Shown here piece by piece: positions 1 through 5,421 of a DNA stretch of 5,421 bases. Where the stretch lies: NCBI GenBank assembly GCA_021286925.1, contig JAJTBL010000136.1:1-5421 (forward strand). The letters run 5' to 3'. Both the position numbers and the translations under genes were made by a program. How positions within the stretch are numbered: the first letter of the stretch is position 1; each line of letters begins with the position of its first letter. The notes beneath the pieces are model-generated. The model was given only the letters and a program-made list of their open reading frames with translations, made no database searches and was not told the origin of the DNA. This stretch comes from Spirochaetia bacterium. GTDB taxonomy: Bacteria; Spirochaetota; Spirochaetia; Treponematales; Rectinemataceae.

Positions 1-24
1 AAAAAGCTCAGGCTGGTGCTTCAT
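1..24 (-). CDS. 5' end of next operon gene, probably second LolC/E permease (partial)
   Basis: On the minus strand an ATG at 24-22 overlaps the TGA stop of lolD (23-21) in an ATGA junction, and the frame stays open for eight codons to the window edge (MKHQPELF). Purine-rich ribosome-binding candidates lie just upstream on the minus strand: GGAAG about 5 nt before the ATG and GGGGAG further back. The ATGA overlap is typical of translationally coupled operon genes. The identity is inference from position only: in lol operons with two permease genes flanking the ATPase, the gene after lolD encodes the second transmembrane subunit. Eight residues are too few to confirm any family. Confidence 0.5.
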
Positions 25-695
25 ACTGCTTCCACACTCCCCAAGTTCAGTCTGAAACTGAATTGAGCACGGCGGGCCAAGGTTTCGTCATGGGTAGCGA
101 GAATAACCGTCGCTCCGCTGAGTTCAGGCAATCTGAACATGAGTTCCGCCACAGATTCTGCGTTTTGCCGATCGAGATTGCCTGTCGGTTCATCAGCGAG
201 AATGAGAATTGGTTCATTGACCAAGGCTCTTGCAATAGCTGTCCTTTGCCGTTCTCCGCCTGAAAGTTCGGACGGGAAATGGTTCTTTCTATCCGCAAGT
301 CCGACTTTCTCGAGCAAAGCTTCTGCTTTTTCCCAGGCTTTCTTTTTCTCCGCGCCCTTGAGATACGCGGGCAAAGCTACATTCTCCAGGGCTGTAAAGT
401 CTTTCAGAAGATAATGAAACTGGAACACAAATCCGATAGTTTCACTTCGGTAAAGTGCCAGCTTTTTTTCATCCATGGTGTGAAGCTTGTGATTTCCAAC
501 CTGAATTTCGCCAGAATCAAAGCCTTCCAGCCCGCCGATGATTGACAATAGCGTCGTTTTGCCCGAACCGCTGGCCCCCATGATGGCGCAGGTGCAGGAA
601 GCCGGCAGAGAAAGGTCTAGACTGCGAAGTACATCCAGACGCTCAGCCTTGCTGACATAGCTTTTACAGACATCTGTGCAGACAATCTCATTCAT
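21..695 (-). CDS. lolD: LolD-family lipoprotein-releasing ABC transporter ATP-binding protein
   Basis: Cytoplasmic ATPase subunit, expected to power release of outer-membrane lipoproteins from the inner membrane by the LolCDE complex. The 224-residue product has every ABC nucleotide-binding motif in order: Walker A GASGSGKTT (40-48), Q-loop FVFQ (89-92), signature LSGGERQ (144-150), Walker B ILILADEP (163-170, catalytic Glu169) and H-loop ATHD (200-203). The signature context, LSGGERQR followed by AIARALVNEP, matches the LolD/MacB/FtsE class of small ATPases, and length is normal for LolD. The start at 695 is chosen because the minus strand carries GGAGGT about 8 nt upstream. A longer reading from 755 would add 20 Arg/Cys-rich residues encoded inside the permease gene and has no such support. 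The gene overlaps the permease stop by 8 bp and the next gene by 4 bp, so translational coupling is likely. The pairing with a LolC/E-like permease favours LolD over other MacB-type ATPases. Confidence 0.9.
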   Translation of the reverse strand: MNEIVCTDVCKSYVSKAERLDVLRSLDLSLPASCTCAIMGASGSGKTTLLSIIGGLEGFDSGEIQVGNHKLHTMDEKKLALYRSETIGFVFQFHYLLKDFTALENVALPAYLKGAEKKKAWEKAEALLEKVGLADRKNHFPSELSGGERQRTAIARALVNEPILILADEPTGNLDRQNAESVAELMFRLPELSGATVILATHDETLARRAQFSFRLNLGSVEAV

Positions 696-1977
696 TGCGG
701 AACACCTCCGAAGGACGGGCAAGCGCAGTCTTGCGGGACGCCAGCACCGCAGCAAAAACGCTTGAGGCTACGGCTGAAATGATTATGAAGAAAATTTCGA
801 ACTCGGTTATTGAAACAGGTATTTTATCCAGATAAAAGTACGAAGCTGTCAGCCGCTGATAGGTATACTGGTTGATTTTAAACCCCAGCCCCTGAAAGAG
901 CACTGCCAGCTGTGCCGCGAGGTTCAAAAAAAAGAGGATGATCTCATTGATCTTCCTTGCAAGTATCATTCCTGCCGCAAACCCCGCAAGAGCGCCGAAA
1001 ATGCCGATTTCAAACCCGTCCATTATGAAAATGCTGTTGAGATCGCGTCCGGAAACGCCGAAAGATTTCATCACGGCGATATCCTGCATCTTCGAGGCGA
1101 TTGTTCTTCGCATCGAGTGAAAAATATTCATACCCACCACAAGAAATATAACTCCAACCAAGAGCATCATAACGGTCTTTTCAGTCCGCAGAGCTCCAAA
1201 GAAACTTCGGTTATATTCCCGCCAGGTCTGTATTGATACACTATCAGAACCCAGGATAGCCGCAATCCGATTTTTCGATTCAAAATCGCGATATTTTTGG
1301 TTCAGTTTTATTCCAAGCACCCAATGTTTGCCTTTCATGGAAGCTGCAGGAACGCTGTTTGAGGAAATAAAAGCCATGCCGGAATCGAATTCATAATAGC
1401 CTGAACGGAACATCGGCCCGGCGTGCAATTCGGCTGAGAACGGCATGATCCCTGATTGTTCATCAGAGACGATATTGAGAAGTTCGAGGCTGTCCCCCTC
1501 CCCGATTCCCAGAAGAAATCCAGCTTCGCTACCCATATAGATCTTGTTGTCTGCAAGATGGTTCACAGAACTCTTGAAATTGAGAGCACGCGCCATGGCG
1601 GGGTCCCGCGCAAGCGCATCATCAGGCACTGCCCGCACGAGGATATTGGCGGTTTTTCGGCCAGGACCGACCGCGAGCATGGTCGTTTCCTGAAATGGAA
1701 GTACCGAGACAACACCAGCGATATGTTGAATCTTCTCGCTCGCGATTATCGGGTCGGTTTCCGAAGAGAGTTCAACTCGCACGTGAAAACTGGAAATTTC
1801 AAGAATTGCGTCGATATAGCCCTGCTGGAGGCCGCCCATGATGCTCACAACCACGATAAGGGCTGCAACCCCGGCCGCAATCCCTGCAGATGCCAGTATC
1901 GAGCGGCGAACAGAGGCCTGCTTCCGAGACGAATAGCCCCATCGCCGCGCAACATACAGGAGCGGTCCTGGTTTCAC
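688..1977 (-). CDS. LolC/LolE-family lipoprotein-releasing ABC transporter permease
   Basis: Integral inner-membrane subunit of a Lol-type transporter, expected to take lipoproteins from the inner membrane and pass them to a periplasmic carrier. The 429-residue product has the family layout: a cytoplasmic N-terminus, transmembrane helix 1 (about 27-49), a long periplasmic MacB_PCD-like domain (about 50-265), then an FtsX-type core with helices near 268-288, 320-340 and 394-414. An additional hydrophobic stretch spans about 344-361. The segment around 296-310 (MQDIAVMKSFGVSG) matches the coupling-helix region that contacts LolD, and the C-terminus ARPSEVFRNE resembles the family ending. The start is a GTG at 1977 with AGGAA 7 nt upstream; no alternative ATG precedes helix 1. 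It begins 2 nt after the ftsY stop and overlaps lolD by 8 bp. I cannot decide between LolC and LolE because the discriminating periplasmic hook is not clear by eye. A generic MacB/FtsX permease is the alternative. Confidence 0.88.
   Translation of the reverse strand: MKPGPLLYVARRWGYSSRKQASVRRSILASAGIAAGVAALIVVVSIMGGLQQGYIDAILEISSFHVRVELSSETDPIIASEKIQHIAGVVSVLPFQETTMLAVGPGRKTANILVRAVPDDALARDPAMARALNFKSSVNHLADNKIYMGSEAGFLLGIGEGDSLELLNIVSDEQSGIMPFSAELHAGPMFRSGYYEFDSGMAFISSNSVPAASMKGKHWVLGIKLNQKYRDFESKNRIAAILGSDSVSIQTWREYNRSFFGALRTEKTVMMLLVGVIFLVVGMNIFHSMRRTIASKMQDIAVMKSFGVSGRDLNSIFIMDGFEIGIFGALAGFAAGMILARKINEIILFFLNLAAQLAVLFQGLGFKINQYTYQRLTASYFYLDKIPVSITEFEIFFIIISAVASSVFAAVLASRKTALARPSEVFRNE
698..712 (-). 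promoter_or_regulatory. Ribosome binding site deciding the lolD start
   Basis: On the minus strand a GGAGGT core lies about 8 nt before the ATG at 695. It is a near-perfect anti-16S match, located inside the last codons of the upstream permease gene. It fixes the lolD start at 695 rather than at the upstream ATG at 755. Confidence 0.7.
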
Positions 1978-1979
1978 TG

Positions 1980-2846
1980 TCAGATTCCTACAAAATCGTT
2001 CAGGAATTGCTCAGGATCAAAAGGTGCAAAGTCCCTGTACGTTTCACCAGTTCCGATAAAGACCGTTGGCAGACCGAATTGGCGGGCAAGGCTCAGAATC
2101 ATGCCGCCCTTCGCGGTTGAATCATATTTTGTCAGAATAACGCCGTCCAATTTTACGGCACTGCTGAACGTTTCCGCCTGTCGGATTCCGTTCTGGCCGG
2201 TTGTGGCATCAAGAACCAGGTAGCGCCGATAGACGGCATTGCTGGTTCTCTGCTCAATGATTCGATCCATTTTTTCCAGCTCTTTTAAAAGGTCTTGCCT
2301 CGTGTGCATTCTCCCGGCAGTATCGGCAATCACCAGCGATGCCTTGTCAGCCTGCGCCGCTTCGATACTGTCCCAGAGGACAGCAGCCGAATCTGCTCCC
2401 TGATGCTGCGCGACAACGCGAACCCCCAACCTTTCACCATGAATCTTCAGCTGATTGACAGCCGCAGCTCTGAATGTATCGCCTGCTGCCAGAATGACCT
2501 TACTGTGAGGATTGTTTTTCATCACATAGTTGGCCAGCTTTGCACAGGATGTGGTTTTTCCGACACCATTTACGCCCAAGAGAAGGACGATGTTCAAGGT
2601 GCCGCTGTCGAGCTTGAAATCCGCTTTGACCGCATACGGCCGCAATAAATCCTTGAGGATTTTTCGGGCGGTTTCTACATCTTCTACTTTCTGCCGTTTG
2701 CATTGAGTCCGAAGCTGATCGGTCAGTTCAAAGGCAAAACTTGCACCGATATCCCCTTCAACCAGCAAATCGGCAAGGTCATCGTAAACCGTTTCATCCA
2801 ATGTCGAACGTTTAAAAAAATTCTTGAGTTTTTCAGCAAAGCCCAT
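1980..2846 (-). CDS. ftsY: Signal recognition particle receptor FtsY (SRP GTPase)
   Basis: Membrane-associated SRP receptor. It pairs with Ffh in a GTP-dependent complex and hands ribosome–nascent chain complexes to the SecYEG translocon. The 288-residue protein is an N-G unit: helical N domain (about 10-75), then a G domain with P-loop GVNGVGKT (91-98), DTFRAAA (123-129), DTAGR (175-179), TKYD (239-242) followed by STAKGG, and GTGE (265-268). DTFRAAA is typical of SRP GTPases. The long acidic A domain of E. coli FtsY is absent. The N-terminus (MGFAEKLKNFFKRS) looks like the short amphipathic membrane-targeting helix. The ATG at 2846 is chosen because GGAG lies 6 nt before it; a TTG at 2858 in the same frame overlaps that Shine-Dalgarno and is unlikely to be used. 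The gene starts 18 nt after the hypothetical gene ends, and its TGA is 2 nt before the permease GTG. G4 is TKYD rather than the commoner TKLD; Thr, Lys and Asp are intact, so activity is expected. Ffh is excluded by the missing M domain. Confidence 0.96.
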   Translation of the reverse strand: MGFAEKLKNFFKRSTLDETVYDDLADLLVEGDIGASFAFELTDQLRTQCKRQKVEDVETARKILKDLLRPYAVKADFKLDSGTLNIVLLLGVNGVGKTTSCAKLANYVMKNNPHSKVILAAGDTFRAAAVNQLKIHGERLGVRVVAQHQGADSAAVLWDSIEAAQADKASLVIADTAGRMHTRQDLLKELEKMDRIIEQRTSNAVYRRYLVLDATTGQNGIRQAETFSSAVKLDGVILTKYDSTAKGGMILSLARQFGLPTVFIGTGETYRDFAPFDPEQFLNDFVGI

Positions 2847-2857
2847 AAAAGACTCCA
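2847..2857 (-). promoter_or_regulatory. Ribosome binding site deciding the ftsY start
   Basis: The minus strand reads TTGGAG followed by TCTTTT and the ATG at 2846, giving a 6 nt spacing from GGAG. The upstream in-frame TTG (2858-2856) is part of this element, so the ATG is the better start. Confidence 0.6.
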
Positions 2858-2864
2858 ATATGCA

Positions 2865-3866
2865 TTAAAAAGATGTTCTTAAAAGCTGGCGCAGATTGAT
2901 GAATGTGTCAACAGAGAAACCGAGGGAAAACGCGGACCCGGCCAGAGAAGCACCAAGAAAAATGCCGGATGCCGTGCTGAAATCAGCATTTCTGTAGGCA
3001 GCTTCATAGTATCCCTGGTACAGCCCCCATAATAAAAGCGTAACGGGAATGCTTATAATGCTCCGGCTAAGACTTGCGGTAAATTTCCTTTGGGCCATGT
3101 CATGCGCCGCTTGTGCTTGCCAGACAAGAAGATCGCTGTTCAAAGGCATTGGCTGTGCCTGTCCGGCTCCGACGCCTGCCGACACCAGCAATGCCTTTTT
3201 CAATGCTTCACTGGAATAGATCTGTGCCCATATCGTCTGTGAAAATGCCGAAAGAACAGCCGGAGCAAATGCTTCGAGAGAAAACACATCGAAGACGGCG
3301 CGATGAATCGTCATCTGGCCTGTTTGTACTGCATAGTAAAAGGAAACGATATCGATGTTCGAGCCTTTCACAGAAAAAGCGCCGCCCATGATCCCGTCAA
3401 ACTTTTGCGGAATTTCAGTAATCTGATTCAGCTCGGCCAGGCTTAAATAATTACCATCCATAAAGCGGGCATCAAAAGGCGAAACCGAAAACTTTGCATC
3501 TGTCCGATTGAGATCAATTAGAGCATCGCGGAGCAAGGATGGCAGAGTCGTTGCAAGCGGGTTGGTTCTTGTGAGCGAAATATCAGCAGCGGCAGAACAG
3601 ATTTGGTAAAATTCTTTCATGGATGCGGCTTTTTCAAGCAAATCCATGTGCGATGAATTCGATAGCATATAGCTGGCAAGCCCCAGCTTTTTCACAGACG
3701 GGATGACAGCTTGTGCCGAGTTGCCCGCAGCTGAAGCTGAAGCTGCAGTCGGCGCTTGCCCGACTGGCGCTGTTTGCGCCGAACAGACAATCACTTCAGC
3801 AGTGAGGCACAACAGGATAGCAAGCTGTCTGAATCTTCTCCTATTCAATTGAATCATCTTCCTCAT
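2865..3866 (-). CDS. Hypothetical exported protein with signal peptide and two C-terminal hydrophobic segments
   Basis: I do not recognise the family. The 333-residue product starts with a basic stretch (NRRRFRQ) and a hydrophobic core (LAILLCLTAEVIV), then C-S-A before Gln31, so signal peptidase I cleavage near residue 30 is likely. A lipobox reading at Cys28 is weak because Val, not Gly, Ala or Ser, precedes the Cys. Residues 31-54 are a low-complexity Ala/Ser/Gln/Pro linker. Residues 55-260 form a mixed, mostly helical-looking region without a motif I know. Two hydrophobic segments follow, about 269-285 and 298-318, the second Gly/Ala/Ser-rich, so the protein is probably anchored in the inner membrane with most of its mass in the periplasm. 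The start lies inside prfB: ATG at 3866 (26 bp overlap) or ATG at 3857 (17 bp overlap). Neither has a well-spaced Shine-Dalgarno, since AGGA is only 2 nt from the second ATG; coupling to prfB termination is plausible. The stop is TAA, 18 nt before ftsY. Reading frame and signal peptide are clear; function is unknown. Confidence 0.8.
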   Translation of the reverse strand: MRKMIQLNRRRFRQLAILLCLTAEVIVCSAQTAPVGQAPTAASASAAGNSAQAVIPSVKKLGLASYMLSNSSHMDLLEKAASMKEFYQICSAAADISLTRTNPLATTLPSLLRDALIDLNRTDAKFSVSPFDARFMDGNYLSLAELNQITEIPQKFDGIMGGAFSVKGSNIDIVSFYYAVQTGQMTIHRAVFDVFSLEAFAPAVLSAFSQTIWAQIYSSEALKKALLVSAGVGAGQAQPMPLNSDLLVWQAQAAHDMAQRKFTASLSRSIISIPVTLLLWGLYQGYYEAAYRNADFSTASGIFLGASLAGSAFSLGFSVDTFINLRQLLRTSF

Positions 3867-4978
3867 CAGCTACAACAGTACCGCCGTTCCATTTCCATCG
3901 CAAGAATGACTCGATGAAGGGGTCGATGTCGCCATCCATGACTGATTGGACATTACCCACGGAAAATTTCGTTCTATGGTCTTTGACCAAGGTGTATGGC
4001 TGGAAAACATAGGAGCGGATCTGCGATCCCCAGGCAATCTCCTTCTTGTCGCTTTGGAATTTAGAATTTTCCTTTTCCTTTTCCTGCCGATAATACTCGT
4101 ACAGCCGGGATTTGAGCACCGACATGGCGACGTCTTTATTCTTGTATTGGCTCCGTTCATTCTGGCAGGTTACAACAATTCCCGTGGCAAGGTGGGTTAT
4201 GCGCACCGCAGAGTCGGTTTTATTGACTTTTTGCCCGCCAGCACCGCCTGAGCGGTAGGTGTCGATCCTGATATCTTCAGGACGTATATCGATGGTAATC
4301 GAGTCATCGAGCACTGGAAGCACATATACCGAAGCGAATGAGGTATGCCTGCGTGCGTTTGCGTCAAATGGTGAAATTCTGACAAGCCGATGTACGCCGC
4401 TCTCCCCTTTTAAATAACCATAGGCATAAGGACCCGATATCTGCAAAGTCGCGGATTTTATTCCGCCTTCCGCTTCCAGAATATCGACGACCTCGGTTTT
4501 GAAATTTCTTCGTTCTGCCCAGCGTGTATACATTCTGAGCAGCATGCTGGCCCAATCGCAGGCTTCAGTACCCCCGGAACCCGCATGAATCGCGATATAA
4601 GCATCCGTGCTGTCTGCTTCGCCTGATAAAAGCTCAAGAACAACTGCTTGATTGAATTTTTCTTGGATCGAATTGAGCGTTTCCTGAATTTCAGCCTCAA
4701 AATCCTGCTGATTTTCTGCCAGGGCGAGCTCAAGGTATTCTTCGAGCGATTCAATATCAGCGCACAGGGAACGCCATGTTTCAATTCTTTCTTTAATCTG
4801 CTTTATCTGAGCATACAGTTTTCCCGCTTTAGCTGCGTCATTCCAGAAATCCGGGCTTTCGGTAAGCTTTTCTTTTTCAGCAACCTGCTTTTCGAGCGAA
4901 GCTGCGTCAAAGACGCCCCCATATATCGAGGATTTGCTTTTTAAGCTCGCTGACCGGCTTTGACAATTCTTCTAGCAT
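3841..4978 (-). CDS. prfB: Peptide chain release factor 2 (RF2), expressed by programmed +1 frameshift
   Basis: RF2 reads UGA and UAA stop codons in the ribosomal A site and triggers peptidyl-tRNA hydrolysis. The gene has two parts. The zero frame runs from ATG 4978 through 23 codons (MLEELSKPVSELKKQILDIW, then GRL) and meets TGA at 4909-4907. The +1 frame continues from GAC at 4908 through 355 codons to TAG at 3843-3841. Skipping T4909 gives 378 residues, close to the 365 of E. coli RF2. Landmarks fall where expected: GSGGTEACDWASM just before residue 145, the anticodon-like SPF tripeptide at 202-204 (RF1 would have PxT), and the catalytic GGQ at 247-249 inside SGGAGGQKVN. A Shine-Dalgarno GGGAG lies 7 nt before the ATG. 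The C-terminus runs past the usual end with an acidic tail (VVADEEDDSIE) whose codons overlap the next gene. The break should not be annotated as a pseudogene or sequencing error: the frameshift signal is canonical. Expression is autoregulated, since low RF2 favours shifting over termination. Confidence 0.96.
4906..4921 (-). promoter_or_regulatory. prfB programmed +1 ribosomal frameshift signal
   Basis: On the minus strand the order is TGGGGG (4921-4916, Shine-Dalgarno-like), CGT spacer (4915-4913), CTT slippery Leu codon (4912-4910), TGA (4909-4907) and C (4906). This has the same register as the E. coli site, where AGGGGG and a 3 nt spacer precede CTT TGA C. The peptidyl-tRNA slips from CUU to UUU, and decoding continues with GAC. 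The first base of the upstream element is T rather than A, which slightly weakens the anti-16S match but keeps the G run. The weak UGA C termination context and the upstream element are the known requirements. Confidence 0.94.
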
Positions 4979-5000
4979 CGCACAACTCCCGTAAAAATAG
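4979..5000 (-). promoter_or_regulatory. prfB ribosome binding site
   Basis: The minus strand carries GGGAG followed by TTGTGCG and the ATG at 4978, a 7 nt spacing. It supports this start for the short zero-frame segment of prfB, which is too short to stand out as a gene by itself. Confidence 0.6.
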
Positions 5001-5009
5001 TCTTGCATC

Positions 5010-5025
5010 GAGTTTTTAAAAACTC
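5010..5025. repeat. Perfect 16 bp palindrome upstream of prfB
   Basis: GAGTTTTTAAAAACTC equals its own reverse complement over all 16 bases (8 bp arms, no spacer). It lies about 32 bp before the prfB ATG. It could be an operator for a dimeric regulator or a weak leader hairpin. As a terminator for galM it is poor: the stem is A+T-rich and no clean T-run follows it on the minus strand. Presence is certain; function is unknown. Confidence 0.6.
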
Positions 5026-5038
5026 TATAACTTTAATA

Positions 5039-5068
5039 TGTATACAAATATAAACATTAACATTTAAA
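5039..5068 (-). promoter_or_regulatory. Tentative prfB operon promoter
   Basis: On the minus strand TTTAAA (5068-5063) and TATACA (5044-5039) are separated by 18 nt, each matching the sigma-70 consensus at four of six positions. Transcription would begin near 5032, giving a leader of about 54 nt that contains the 5010-5025 palindrome. The surrounding A+T-rich bases make such matches easy to find, so this is only a candidate. A promoter in this 132 bp spacer is likely in principle. Confidence 0.25.
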
Positions 5069-5091
5069 TCTAATGGTAAATTTTTAATACG

Positions 5092-5107
5092 TATAATATA
5101 TATTATA
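5092..5107. repeat. Perfect 16 bp A+T-only palindrome after galM
   Basis: TATAATATATATTATA is a perfect palindrome starting 4 bp beyond the galM stop. It contains TATAAT on both strands, so it could hold a -10 element in either direction. No good -35 hexamer sits 16-18 bp upstream on the minus strand: the bases at 5130-5125 read ATCATT. In a stretch this rich in A and T, palindromes of this kind can occur by chance. Confidence 0.45.
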
Positions 5108-5110
5108 TGC

Positions 5111-5421
5111 TCAACTTATACTAAAATGATATTCCGTTGTATGGTTCCATATTTCTCCTGGATTCAAGATACATGAAGGGAAATCAGGTCGGTTGGGTGT
5201 ATCAGGAAAGTACTGGGTTTCCAGGCAGAAACCGGCATATTTGTCGTATATGGATCCTTGTTTGCCTACCAGACCCGAAAGATTATTGCCGGTGTAAAAT
5301 TGAATTCCCGGCAGTGTCGTGCTGACTTTCATCTGCCTGCCGGAAAGCGGAGCGGTGATTTCTGCGCATGGTACAAGGCCTGATCCATGCCGATCGATGA
5401 CATAGCAATGATCATAGCCAG
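5111..5421 (-). CDS. galM: Aldose 1-epimerase (galactose mutarotase), C-terminal part
   Basis: GalM interconverts the alpha and beta anomers of galactose and glucose in the cytoplasm, feeding the Leloir pathway. Only the last 102 or so codons are in the window; the gene is open at 5421 and ends with TGA at 5113-5111. The visible part begins GYDHCYVIDR, corresponding to the conserved GYDH motif with the substrate-binding Asp and His. It continues through PGIQFYTGNNLSG and GFCLETQYFPDTPNRPDFPS, which holds the family's catalytic Glu (in LETQ), and ends with LNPGEIWNHTTEYHFS. These motifs match the C-terminal third of galactose mutarotases closely. Residues before 5332 on the minus strand (AEITAPLSGRQ) are in frame and belong to the gene. 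It lies 132 bp upstream of prfB on the same strand and is probably a separate transcription unit, though I see no convincing terminator between them. Confidence 0.93.
   Translation of the reverse strand, partial: GYDHCYVIDRHGSGLVPCAEITAPLSGRQMKVSTTLPGIQFYTGNNLSGLVGKQGSIYDKYAGFCLETQYFPDTPNRPDFPSCILNPGEIWNHTTEYHFSIS

Larger units (their letters stand above)
4979..5110. other. A+T-rich intergenic spacer between galM and prfB
   Basis: This is the only substantial non-coding stretch in the window. From about 5001 to 5110 it is mostly A and T, unlike the genes on either side, which are close to balanced. It contains the prfB ribosome binding site, a tentative promoter and two palindromes. I see no RNA gene, no riboswitch-like pattern and no strong rho-independent terminator. 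A bend-prone, A/T-rich promoter region is the simplest reading. Confidence 0.6.

Noticed and set aside
696..755. N-terminal extension of lolD from an ATG at 755
   Set aside because: The extra 20 residues are Arg/Cys-rich, overlap the permease coding sequence and do not fit the LolD N-terminus. A strong GGAGGT sits before the ATG at 695.
1456..2223. A 255-codon plus-strand open frame across the permease and ftsY genes
   Set aside because: It lies opposite two well-supported genes, its translation has no recognisable motif, and it spans their junction. It is the antisense shadow of the real coding frames.
2847..2858. TTG start for ftsY at 2858
   Set aside because: The TTG is part of the Shine-Dalgarno element for the ATG at 2846, which is correctly spaced and gives a typical FtsY N-terminus.
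4458..4784. A 108-codon minus-strand frame inside prfB
   Set aside because: It is out of frame with RF2 and has no family features, whereas the RF2 frame is open and conserved across the same bases.
4907..4909. prfB as a pseudogene broken by a nonsense codon or frameshift
   Set aside because: The interruption is the canonical RF2 recoding site, with a G-rich upstream element, 3 nt spacer and CTT TGA C, and everything downstream is intact.
4979..5110. Rho-independent terminator for galM
   Set aside because: Both palindromes are A+T-rich with no G/C-rich stem, and neither is followed by a clear T-run on the minus strand.
5137..5325. A 62-codon plus-strand frame over the galM end
   Set aside because: It is antisense to the strongly conserved galM C-terminus and has no independent support.

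Overview
All recognisable genes in this 5.4 kb window lie on the minus strand, so transcription runs from high to low coordinates. The organism looks like a diderm (double-membraned) bacterium, because the window carries a LolCDE-type lipoprotein export transporter. The permease–ATPase–next-gene layout, the short FtsY without an acidic N-terminal domain, and the moderate G+C of the genes beside a very A+T-rich intergenic region suggest a spirochaete of the Treponema type. That placement is inference from memory of gene style and could not be tested here.

Read in the direction of transcription, the window opens with the 3' end of a galactose mutarotase gene (galM, 5421 to 5111). A 132 bp, strongly A+T-rich spacer follows (5110 to 4979) and holds two perfect 16 bp palindromes. 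Next is prfB for peptide chain release factor 2 (4978 to 3841). It is split by the classical programmed +1 frameshift: a G-rich Shine-Dalgarno-like element, a 3 nt spacer, then CTT TGA C. Its 3' end overlaps the start of an unrecognised gene for a secreted or membrane-anchored protein (3866 to 2865).

That gene is followed 18 nt later by ftsY, the SRP receptor GTPase (2846 to 1980). Two nucleotides further on comes a LolC/LolE-family permease with a GTG start (1977 to 688), which overlaps lolD (695 to 21) by 8 bp. lolD overlaps by 4 bp (ATGA) a further gene that begins at 24 and runs off the window. It is probably the second Lol permease.

The overlaps and tiny gaps from prfB to the left edge indicate one operon. 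Its recognisable products serve protein output and envelope delivery: termination at UGA/UAA (RF2), co-translational targeting to the inner membrane (FtsY), and extraction of lipoproteins from the inner membrane (LolCDE). RF2 autoregulates through its frameshift, and three genes downstream of it end in TGA, the codon RF2 reads. I found no RNA gene, CRISPR array, insertion sequence or phage feature. The least explained items are the unknown protein at 2865-3866 and the palindromes upstream of prfB; nothing else here looks like an undescribed system.
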